A stretch of DNA of 12,311 nt from JAFDVL01 sp043719385. GTDB taxonomy: Bacteria > Acidobacteriota > Blastocatellia > RBC074. Shown in pieces: positions 6,370 through 12,311 of this stretch (positions are counted from its first letter, which is position 1; the number at the start of each line of letters is the position of its first letter). Where the stretch lies: positions 1 to 12,311 of the forward strand of contig JAYSTY010000491.1 in assembly GCA_043719385.1 (NCBI GenBank), given 5' to 3'. The notes below the pieces were generated by a model. The model made no database searches. It worked only from the letters and a program-made list of their open reading frames with translations, and had not been told where the DNA came from. Position numbers and translations under genes: made by a program.

Positions 6370-9135
6370 TTAATCCACATACAAAAACTCATTGCTACTC
6401 AAGACCACTCGCAAATAGCTCGCCAACGCCGCACGATTCACGCGTTCAGCTTCGGTCTTTGCCGCCAAAAATTGCAGACGCGCTTGCTGTAAATAGGCTT
6501 GCGCTTCTTTGATTTCTTCAGGTCTGGCAGGGCGTCCTAAAGCCAGGCGATACGCATAATTCAACCGCTCTGGCAACGTCTCAAACGCCATCCCGACACG
6601 CACAGCAAATTGATCGGATTGTTCGTGCATGAGCGGATTATTCATCAGGAACAAAGCCTGAATGGGCGTCGTGCTGAAGGAGCGTTCGCCGACGGGCATG
6701 TTGGTATCTGCGCCGTCGAACACCTCAAAGAACGGATGTTTTTTCAGACGTTGCTGCATCACGTAGACGCTGCGTTTGTTGGTAGCAAACACTCCAAAAT
6801 ACTGCGCGTGCTGTGTAAAGCGCCACGTCGTCTCAGACGGAAACGGATGCCCTTCGCCCATTGTGCGATCCAATGTTCCGCTCACCGCCAAAATCGCATC
6901 GCGCACTTCCTCCGCATCCAGACGACGCCGATTGAAATGCCACAGGTATTCATTGTTCACGTCAATGTCAGCATTTAGTTTCGCGTCTCTCGTTGCGAGT
7001 TTCGAGTTTTGTGCCGTCAGGGTACGGTTTCCCTCGGAACCCGAAACCCGAAACTCGAAACTTCCCAACTGATACGTATGCGAAAGCATCAGCAGCTTGT
7101 GCATTTTTTTGATTGACCAACCACCTTCGATTAGGCGTGAAGCCAGATAATCCAGCAATTCAGGATGCGTGGGGGCTTTGCCGCGGGCGCCAAAATCATT
7201 CGTCGTTTGCACCAGGCCTTTGCCGAAATGGTAATGCCAAATTCGATTCGCCATCACCCGCGCCGTCAGTGGATTTTGTTTGTCCGTGATCCAATTCGCC
7301 AGCAATTCACGACCGCTGCCTTTGTGATCTTTGGGGATTTGCTGTCCGCCAAGAATTGTCAGAAATCCGCGCGGAACTTCGTCGCCTAAATTTTTCGGCT
7401 CGCCTTTGCGATGAACGCGTGCGTTTGCGGGCAACGATTCATAAACGCCGTAAGCTTTGGGCGGATTCAAAAACCGTGCATGCAATTCAGCGATACGCGC
7501 TTTGACGCGATTGTTATCGGCGGTGACTTCATCCGGCATTCGCCTGGAAGCATTCGCCGTTTGACTGTTATTTGTGTCGCGATCGTAATCGGCGCTCAGC
7601 AACGGTTCAGATTTTTTCTCCGACTTTTTGTCAGCAGGATTTTCCGCCCCGGTTTCATTGTTGCGCTTTGTTTCAGTGGGTTTGGCTTCATTTGCCGCCG
7701 CCGACTCTTTCATTTTTTTATTACGCGCAGCAACGCCTGTTTCGGTTTTCATCCGTTCAATCAGGTCGTCGGTTTCGCTGAGTTCTTTTTGCTGCTTGTA
7801 AAAATTCTCGGCGTCTTTGCCTGTGACCAGCGGAATCATTTCTGCCGAATGCTGATAGATTTCGGCTCCCGGAAACGAATACCGCATGCTGTTGAAGATG
7901 CCATAAAACGCGTAATAATCTTTTTGTGGAATCGGATCAAATTTGTGATCATGGCAACGGGCGCAATTTGTACTCAAGCCCAAAAATGTCTTACTCAAAT
8001 TTTCAATCGTGTCATCAATCGTTAAATTCATGTCACGATTGCGCGACCCAAACCGCCGCGACATCGCCAAATATCCCGTCGCGATAATTTTCTCTTGTCG
8101 GTCTTTCGATATTTCGTGCGTACCGGATTTTTTCGCGCCAGGGATTTCGGCTTCGTCTTCCTCCTCTTCCGGCAATTTGCCATCAACTGATGGTGGTTGA
8201 TATTTCGCCAAAATGTCGCCGGCAATTTGTTCACGGATAAATTGATCGTAGGGCTTGTCTTTATTGAAAGCCTGAATCACATAGTTGCGATAACGGTACG
8301 CCGCAGGCACAGGATAATCAGAGTTGTCCCCGGCGGTGTCGGCGTAGCGCACGAGGTCGAGCCAATGCCTGCCCCATTTTTCGCCATACGCAGGCGCAGC
8401 CAACAGCCGATCAATCACTTTCTCAAATGCGTTCGGAGCTTTGTCATTCACAAAACCGTCAATCTCTTCCGGCGTCGGAGGCAAGCCCGTCAAATCAAAG
8501 GTAGCGCGACGGATTAAAGTTAATTTATCGGCATCGGCTACGGGTGTGAGTTTCTTTTCTTCAAGTTTGGTGAGAATGAAATTATCTATAGGGTTTTTGA
8601 TCCACGCCTTATTTCTCACCGTTGGCAGCGGCGAATCTTTGACGGGTTGGAACGACCAGAACTTTTTCGCTTCGTTGAAATCATACGGAGAAATATAAGC
8701 AGGCGCGGCATCAGCTTTGCGCGGATCGGGGGCGCCCACTTTCACCCACGCTTCAAAATCTTTGATGATTTGAGCGGATAATTTTCCGCCCATTGGCATT
8801 TGCAATTTGGCGTCGCTGTAACGAATTGCTTTGATGAGCAAGCTTTTTTCTACGTCGCCGGGAACGATAGCCGGTTGCCCGGATGCGCCACCTTTGAGCA
8901 TTGCGTCGCGGGAATCAAGCAGTAATCCTCCGGCGGGCTTTTTCGCCTTTGCGCTGTGGCATTGATAACAACTGTCGGCCAGTACCGGGCGAATTTTCTT
9001 TTCAAAAAAATCCAGGCCTTCCGGCGAAAACGCGGGCTGTTGCATCATTGCTGTGTGCGCCGAAAATTGTATGGCGAGCATTACTACTAAAGTAAAAGCT
9101 GTGATGACAAATGATTTGATAATTTTTTTTGGCAT
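6370..9135 (-). CDS. PSD1/DUF1553 planctomycete-type cytochrome c protein
   Basis: Large exported haem protein of 921 residues; the family is common in Planctomycetes, Verrucomicrobia and Acidobacteria, and its substrate is unknown. Order: signal peptide (hydrophobic 9-28); PSCyt1 cytochrome domain with haem motif CYQCH at 56-60 and a likely Met ligand in LQMPMGGKL (111-119); PSCyt2/DUF1549 at about 180-415, with RHWLDLVRYADT and a second haem-like motif CARCH at 391-395; a charged low-complexity linker at about 455-545; PSD1/DUF1553 from about 605 to 880, with NPLTARVMANRIWHYHFG and RRRLDAEEVRDAILAVSG. AGGAGA lies 6 bases before ATG 9135, supporting the start. It heads the leftward cluster with GxxExxY and DUF1501. 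Residues 691-722 are an in-frame repeat insertion within DUF1553. Confidence 0.95.
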   Translation of the reverse strand: MPKKIIKSFVITAFTLVVMLAIQFSAHTAMMQQPAFSPEGLDFFEKKIRPVLADSCYQCHSAKAKKPAGGLLLDSRDAMLKGGASGQPAIVPGDVEKSLLIKAIRYSDAKLQMPMGGKLSAQIIKDFEAWVKVGAPDPRKADAAPAYISPYDFNEAKKFWSFQPVKDSPLPTVRNKAWIKNPIDNFILTKLEEKKLTPVADADKLTLIRRATFDLTGLPPTPEEIDGFVNDKAPNAFEKVIDRLLAAPAYGEKWGRHWLDLVRYADTAGDNSDYPVPAAYRYRNYVIQAFNKDKPYDQFIREQIAGDILAKYQPPSVDGKLPEEEEDEAEIPGAKKSGTHEISKDRQEKIIATGYLAMSRRFGSRNRDMNLTIDDTIENLSKTFLGLSTNCARCHDHKFDPIPQKDYYAFYGIFNSMRYSFPGAEIYQHSAEMIPLVTGKDAENFYKQQKELSETDDLIERMKTETGVAARNKKMKESAAANEAKPTETKRNNETGAENPADKKSEKKSEPLLSADYDRDTNNSQTANASRRMPDEVTADNNRVKARIAELHARFLNPPKAYGVYESLPANARVHRKGEPKNLGDEVPRGFLTILGGQQIPKDHKGSGRELLANWITDKQNPLTARVMANRIWHYHFGKGLVQTTNDFGARGKAPTHPELLDYLASRLIEGGWSIKKMHKLLMLSHTYQLGSFEFRVSGSEGNRTLTAQNSKLATRDAKLNADIDVNNEYLWHFNRRRLDAEEVRDAILAVSGTLDRTMGEGHPFPSETTWRFTQHAQYFGVFATNKRSVYVMQQRLKKHPFFEVFDGADTNMPVGERSFSTTPIQALFLMNNPLMHEQSDQFAVRVGMAFETLPERLNYAYRLALGRPARPEEIKEAQAYLQQARLQFLAAKTEAERVNRAALASYLRVVLSSNEFLYVD
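6970..7065 (-). repeat. In-frame palindromic insertion inside DUF1553
   Basis: Encodes PSD1 residues 691-722, from GSFEFRVSGSEG to AKLN, which do not resemble the family at this point. A perfect 12-bp inverted repeat, AGTTTCGAGTTT (6998-7009) and AAACTCGAAACT (7051-7062), frames a 41-base loop, and partial matches continue inward. The right arm also has a direct echo, CCCGAAACCCGAAACTCG. It resembles small palindromic elements that insert in frame into proteins, such as the Rickettsia palindromic elements. Element identity and boundaries are inferred. Confidence 0.6.
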
Positions 9136-9206
9136 ATAGCGTCTCCTGCCTGCCTGGATTAGTCCTGATTAACTTCTGTTGAGCGCGAATCGAATGAAAA
9201 CATCGC

Positions 9207-9236
9207 TTGGGGAGCAAGCATTTTATCTGATATAAG
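9207..9236 (+). promoter_or_regulatory. Possible promoter for the DUF4350-yjjX operon
   Basis: TTGGGG (9207-9212), an 18-base spacer and TATAAG (9231-9236) lie in the 160-bp divergent region between PSD1 and DUF4350. The start would be near 9243, leaving a leader of about 53 bases. The -35 is only a partial match, so this is tentative. No promoter for PSD1 stands out in the same region. Confidence 0.3.
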
Positions 9237-9295
9237 CTCTATTCTCCTAAACGATTTTTGTAGCCTTTCGGTTTTAGCTCATAGCGGCGTATCTG

Positions 9296-10774
9296 ATGAA
9301 ACGTAATTTCGGTCTCATTGCAACAATTGTGATTGTGTTGATTGTGCTGATCGCACTTAATGCGGCAGGCACGATCACGGTTGATCGTCCGGTGGAAGAT
9401 GAATATTTGCCAATTCGGTCAAGTTATAATTCCGGGCCAACCGGGACGCGGGCCTTTTATCAATTGCTCGAAGAATCCGGCTACGCAGTTGCACGCTGGC
9501 GCGAGAGTTACAAAAACCTGAATCTTTCCGGCAGCAATGCCAAAGGCGCTTCGTTAATCGTGGTAGGGCCATTTCCGTTGGGAGATTCGCTGGAGGCAGA
9601 CGAGGCAGATGAATTGCATAAATGGGTCGCCAATGGCGGGCAATTGCTGGTTGTCAGTCGCACTCCGCAAGCCCAATATCCCAACGGTGTGCTTTACACT
9701 TCGACAAAAGAAAAAACTTATGAGCTAAAAGATAAGCAGCCGCAGGAATTGGTTGAACCAAACGGTGATGTCCTGATTGCGCAACCGACCGCTCTGACGC
9801 GTGAGGTACGCGGCATCGCAATTTCAAAACTGGCGTCGCGCCTGACTTTTCGCCCCGCCAGTGACGAGATAAAAACTCCCAAATCTGACAGCGATGACGA
9901 AGATGAGGAGAAAGGCGAACCGCCACCGCCACCACCACCACCGCCCAAGCCTACACCGACGCCAGCGCCAACTAAGTTATTAGACGAAGCACCGCCACCG
10001 CCGAAGCCACGTCCAGGCGCTAACCCACAGGAAAAGATTGCCGTGCCAGACGGAATTCCTGCTGGTGTGGCAGCTCCGCAGGGAGAAGTAAGCGAAAATT
10101 TAGCAGCGCCTGTCGTGCATCTTGGCGATAAAGAAGGCGCGGTGCTGGTTGATTTTACCTACGGCAAAGGGCGCGTAATTTTTCTTGCCGATCCGTTTGT
10201 GATCGCCAACAACGGCCTGGCACAGGGGGCGAATCTCAACCTTGCCATCAACCTCGTAAATGCTGCTGGTGGCGGCAGGCAAAAGATTTTTATTGATGAG
10301 TATCATCACGGCTATCACAGTCAGGGCAATGCGCTGGCGAATTATTTTCGCGGCACGCCTGTCCCCTGGATCTTTTTGCAATTGCTGTTTGTCGCCGGAT
10401 TGATGGCTTACAGTTACGGCAAACGCTTTGCCCGTCCCTTGCCCTTGCCAGTGCCGGATCGCAATTCACCGCTGGAGTTTGTGGGTTCAATGGCGAGCCT
10501 GCAACAGGCCGCACAAGCCCGCGATCTGGCGCTTGAAAATATTTATCCGCGCTTCAAAAACAGGCTTTGTCGCAAGCTGGGTTTATCCATTTCCGCCGCG
10601 CCGCAAACCATTGTCGCAGCCCTGAAGCGGCGTGGGCAAAGCACAGAGTCCGAAGTCGAATTGATGCGAACTTTCAGCGATAGCGAAAATGCGCTCAACG
10701 GTGAACCGCTTGACGATCAACGCCTGATTGATCTGGTTGCCGCAATGCGCAGGATTTCATCGCACCTGAAATAA
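9296..10774 (+). CDS. DUF4350 membrane protein
   Basis: A 492-residue membrane-anchored protein of the DUF4350 family, function unknown. Relatives usually sit with a MoxR ATPase and a DUF58 protein; those are absent here. Order: N-terminal membrane segment at 6-24; DUF4350 domain, with RSSYNSGPTGTRAFYQLLEE (41-60), SLIVVGPF and LHKWVANGGQLLVVS; an acidic block SDSDDEDEEKGE (197-208) followed by nine prolines (209-217) and further Pro-rich sequence to about 244; a second globular part with VLVDFTYGKGRVIFLADPF and FIDEYHHGYH; second membrane segment at about 357-374; and a basic cytoplasmic tail of about 115 residues. The middle should be outside the membrane. ATG 9296 begins MKRNF; no Shine-Dalgarno sequence is visible. 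yjjX follows after 16 bp. Confidence 0.88.
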   Translation: MKRNFGLIATIVIVLIVLIALNAAGTITVDRPVEDEYLPIRSSYNSGPTGTRAFYQLLEESGYAVARWRESYKNLNLSGSNAKGASLIVVGPFPLGDSLEADEADELHKWVANGGQLLVVSRTPQAQYPNGVLYTSTKEKTYELKDKQPQELVEPNGDVLIAQPTALTREVRGIAISKLASRLTFRPASDEIKTPKSDSDDEDEEKGEPPPPPPPPPKPTPTPAPTKLLDEAPPPPKPRPGANPQEKIAVPDGIPAGVAAPQGEVSENLAAPVVHLGDKEGAVLVDFTYGKGRVIFLADPFVIANNGLAQGANLNLAINLVNAAGGGRQKIFIDEYHHGYHSQGNALANYFRGTPVPWIFLQLLFVAGLMAYSYGKRFARPLPLPVPDRNSPLEFVGSMASLQQAAQARDLALENIYPRFKNRLCRKLGLSISAAPQTIVAALKRRGQSTESEVELMRTFSDSENALNGEPLDDQRLIDLVAAMRRISSHLK

Positions 10775-10790
10775 ACGAAAGACTTTTATC

Positions 10791-11339
10791 ATGCCGCCAG
10801 AAATTACCTTTGCCGTCGGGTCTGAAAACCCGGTTAAAATTAATTGCGTCACGCACGCTGTAGCCGAATTCTGGACGGAGTTTCGTGTCACCGGAATCAA
10901 CACTGATTCGCAGGTCAGCCCCCAGCCAGAATCCGAACACGAAATGTACACCGGCGCATTCAATCGGGCGCGTCAGGCACTCGAAAAAATCGCTGCGGCT
11001 GATTACGGCGTGGGCATCGAAGGCGGTATCGTTGACACCAAAAATGGCATGTGGGCACTGGCAATTGTCGTGATCGTTGATCGCCACGAACGGAGCAGCG
11101 AAGGCCAAACCGGACGCTTTAAATTGCCGGAAGGTGTCGCCAGCCTAATCCGCGAACAAGGCCTGGAACTGGGCGCAGCCGATGATCTTTTTTTTGGCCG
11201 CAGCAACTCCAAACAAAAAGAAGGCGCGATTGGAATTTTATCGGATGGCAAAATCACACGGCTGGATTTGTATAAACCAGCGGTGATATTTGCGCTGCTG
11301 CCATTTTTGCACCCGGAGTATTACAACGATGAAGGCTGA
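10791..11339 (+). CDS. yjjX: Inosine/xanthosine triphosphatase, YjjX family
   Basis: House-cleaning enzyme that hydrolyses ITP and XTP and so keeps deaminated purines out of nucleic acids; cytoplasmic. The 182-residue protein matches the family in length. Motifs: GSENPVKINCV at residues 10-20 (phosphate-binding start of the fold), QPESEHEMYTGAFNRA at 45-60, GVGIEGGI at 73-80, and the strongly conserved QKEGAIGILSDGKITR at 142-157, followed by Y161 and AVIFALLPF. It starts at ATG 10791, 16 bp after the DUF4350 stop, with only a weak GAAAG upstream, so it is likely co-transcribed and perhaps translationally dependent. The gene ends in TGA right before a run of 7-base repeats. The related HAM1/RdgB family is a more distant alternative and fits less well. 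Confidence 0.9.
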   Translation: MPPEITFAVGSENPVKINCVTHAVAEFWTEFRVTGINTDSQVSPQPESEHEMYTGAFNRARQALEKIAAADYGVGIEGGIVDTKNGMWALAIVVIVDRHERSSEGQTGRFKLPEGVASLIREQGLELGAADDLFFGRSNSKQKEGAIGILSDGKITRLDLYKPAVIFALLPFLHPEYYNDEG

Positions 11340-11360
11340 ACGATGAGCGATGAGTGATAA
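11340..11360 (+). repeat. Three 7-base units after yjjX
   Basis: ACGATGA, GCGATGA and GTGATAA follow the yjjX stop codon directly. The second part overlaps the short palindrome TGATAAAAAATCA. The 7-base period is the same as in the run before folA, though the unit differs. Confidence 0.45.
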
Positions 11361-11414
11361 AAAATCACCCCTCGCTACCGCTTCGGGGACAGTACCGCGA
11401 GCAGTAACGAGCTG
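11357..11414 (-). terminator. Probable terminator between convergent genes
   Basis: CTCGCTACCGCT (11371-11382) pairs with AGCAGTAACGAG (11400-11411) at 10 of 12 positions around a 17-base loop, extended by ACCC/GGGT. On the minus strand the stem is followed by GGGGTGATTTTTTATCA, giving a T tract, so it should end the 134-residue-protein transcript. A + strand role for yjjX is less clear because no T run follows. The stem overlaps only the non-coding gap of about 77 bp. Confidence 0.5.
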
Positions 11415-11416
11415 GG

Positions 11417-11821
11417 TTAATGAGACGCCGCAGCCGCAATCCCCAATATAATAGCGCCTACCGCCAACATGCCCAGGTAAATTCCTGCGCCTTTGATAAC
11501 ACTGCGCTTGAAAGTAGTGCCAGCAGTTTGATTTCCTTTTTTAGAAATTTTCTCAATGTCGCCATAATGTAAATCACGCGTTTGCACCTCGTTATTTTGG
11601 TCAACGAATTGCACGACAACCAAATCATTTTTGATCTCTGCGATACGCCCTTCCAACGTTTCGCCCGAATGTAATTTGAGTTTTACGTTTTGATTCGTTC
11701 CTAACTCGACAATGCGGCGCTTATTTTCACCTTCACGTTTTGACGAAGCCGTTTGCGCATAACTTGCGACGTTACTCAACAACACGACAGTGATGAAAAG
11801 GGTAAAAATTTTGCGTGACAT
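11417..11821 (-). CDS. Small exported membrane protein, function unknown
   Basis: Not assigned to a known family. The 134-residue protein has a signal peptide (KIFTLFITVVLLSNVASYA, cleavage likely before QT), then a short beta-rich domain: NVKLKLHSGETLEGRIAEIKN followed by VVVQFVDQNNEVQTRDLHYGDIEKI. This strand pattern and the G-T-L-G-I spacing recall an SH3- or Sm-like barrel, as in proteins annotated as having an LSm-like domain. A basic stretch precedes a C-terminal membrane helix (IYLGMLAVGAIILGIAAAA). AGGAGG five bases before ATG 11821 is an ideal ribosome binding site and fixes the start, but it can be paired in a hairpin. The upstream gene on the same strand ends 77 bp away, so the two may share a transcript. 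Confidence 0.75.
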   Translation of the reverse strand: MSRKIFTLFITVVLLSNVASYAQTASSKREGENKRRIVELGTNQNVKLKLHSGETLEGRIAEIKNDLVVVQFVDQNNEVQTRDLHYGDIEKISKKGNQTAGTTFKRSVIKGAGIYLGMLAVGAIILGIAAAASH

Positions 11822-11826
11822 AAGTT

Positions 11827-11854
11827 CCTCCTGTTTTTTTGAAAATACAGGAAG
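11827..11854 (-). promoter_or_regulatory. Leader hairpin covering the ribosome binding site
   Basis: On the minus strand CTTCCTGT (11854-11847) can pair over 8 bp, with one G-U pair, with ACAGGAGG (11834-11827), which contains the whole Shine-Dalgarno sequence. The 12-base loop is T-rich then A-rich and may add inner pairs. It could reduce translation until melted by temperature, a ligand or a protein. Only the complementarity is seen. Confidence 0.45.
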
Positions 11855-11880
11855 CGCAAAAAGAAAAGGGCAGGCAATGT

Positions 11881-11898
11881 CACACTTTGTGAAGTGTG
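11881..11898 (-). terminator. Perfect 7-bp hairpin after a stop codon
   Basis: CACACTT and AAGTGTG flank a 4-base loop, starting directly after the stop codon of the upstream minus-strand gene (11899-11901). No T tract follows, so it is not a classical intrinsic terminator. It may stabilise the mRNA 3' end or cause pausing. Confidence 0.35.
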
Positions 11899-12311
11899 CT
11901 AGTGGTGAGATTTCAGATCACGCAATTCCGCCAACGAATTTTCGGCCAGCAGGCGAAACACGCGAATATCCAAATCAATGGGAAGCTCGCGTGCGGTCAG
12001 CATATCCGCGATCACGAAGGCGCATTCGTGCAGGCCCCGTTGCCAGCCGTGTTCAGACGTAACGCGCAAATTCAGTGCCGTATCTTCGATTCCGACCGCG
12101 ACCAAAATGGCGTGTGACCAACGCAAAAAATCAGGCCAGCCGGAAACAACTGCGATCAACGCATCGGTGGCAGGTTTTTCACGGCCCTGCATCGCAGCAG
12201 GCACGGAATTCAAATGCAACAAATGACAAGGCGTGTTTTCAGGCAAGGCAGCGCGCACAAAATCGGCGCGACTGTACAACGCTACAGGCAGGGCACCAGC
12301 TAAATTTTTCG
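11899..12311 (-). CDS. Unidentified protein, possibly GntR-type regulator C-terminus (partial)
   Basis: The frame stays open to the window edge, so this is the last 136 residues of a longer protein; the TTG at 12279 is not a convincing start. Not firmly recognised. The visible sequence alternates hydrophobic strands and helices: PVALYSRADFVRAALPEN, then HLLHLNSVPAAMQG, TDALIAVVSGWPDFLRWSHA, and a final RGLHECAFVIADMLTARELP followed by VFRLLAENSLAELRDL. That pattern (DNA-free sensor fold ending with a conserved R-G-L-C-I-D-L-P and S-L-EL tail) reminds me of the C-terminal domain of some GntR-family regulators, which would put a winged helix upstream, outside the window. This is a weak resemblance from memory. 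A hairpin follows its stop. Confidence 0.4.
   Translation of the reverse strand, partial: KNLAGALPVALYSRADFVRAALPENTPCHLLHLNSVPAAMQGREKPATDALIAVVSGWPDFLRWSHAILVAVGIEDTALNLRVTSEHGWQRGLHECAFVIADMLTARELPIDLDIRVFRLLAENSLAELRDLKSHH

Noticed and set aside
7411..8025. 204-residue open frame on + opposite the PSD1 gene
   Set aside because: It is antisense to the conserved DUF1549 and linker regions, has Phe/Arg/Ile-rich composition typical of a reverse-strand shadow, no ribosome binding site and no recognisable domain.
9206..9220. Small stem GCTTG/CAAGC followed by ATTTT, as a terminator
   Set aside because: Only 5 bp with a short T run, and it lies upstream of both divergent genes, where no transcript is expected to end.
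10695..11108. 137-residue open frame on - across the DUF4350 end and yjjX
   Set aside because: It is antisense to two well-supported genes and shows no family resemblance.
1..12311. CRISPR array, tRNA or rRNA genes, insertion-sequence transposase
   Set aside because: No regularly spaced direct repeats, no cloverleaf-like sequence or rRNA stretch, and no transposase-like protein were seen on either strand.

Overview
The window reads as a chromosomal segment of a Gram-negative, moderate-GC environmental bacterium. The adjacent PSD1-type planctomycete cytochrome c protein and DUF1501 protein, a DUF4350 protein, a DUF2891 protein and a GxxExxY protein together suggest Acidobacteriota, perhaps Blastocatellia, or a relative in the Planctomycetes/Verrucomicrobia neighbourhood. 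That placement is inference from gene content; there is no rRNA or marker gene to settle it.

Layout from left to right. (1) 1-1011: 3' two-thirds of selA (selenocysteine synthase), + strand. (2) 1029-2123: exported DUF2891 protein, - strand, convergent with selA. (3) 2208-2735: folA (dihydrofolate reductase), + strand, preceded by a run of 7-base repeats. (4) 2696-4477: a complete type II restriction-modification module very similar to PvuII: an N4-cytosine methyltransferase on -, and a controller protein plus endonuclease on +, all driven from a 55-bp divergent control region with recognisable C-boxes. The endonuclease keeps the catalytic and DNA-contacting residues of R.PvuII as I recall them, so CAGCTG is the predicted site. 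The module is A+T-richer than its flanks in places, overlaps the 3' end of folA by 40 bp and stops 2 bp short of the next gene, which suggests a compact horizontal insertion. (5) 4480-9135: a leftward cluster, PSD1 cytochrome protein then GxxExxY then DUF1501. The 511-bp segment carrying GxxExxY is bounded by 42-bp imperfect inverted repeats and fills almost the whole gap between the two partner genes, so it looks like a small mobile cassette dropped into an existing operon. The PSD1 gene also carries an in-frame palindromic insertion. (6) 9296-11339: DUF4350 membrane protein and YjjX-type inosine/xanthosine triphosphatase, + strand, probably co-transcribed. (7) 11417-12311: two - strand genes, a small exported/membrane protein whose ribosome binding site can be locked in a hairpin, and the 3' part of an unidentified gene that may be a GntR-type regulator.

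The restriction-modification genes work as one self-timed unit: the controller and endonuclease share a transcript, while controller binding sites overlap both promoters. PSD1 and DUF1501 proteins are a standard exported pair. The observation most likely to be new is the GxxExxY cassette with its inverted repeats, followed by the palindromic element inside the PSD1 coding region.
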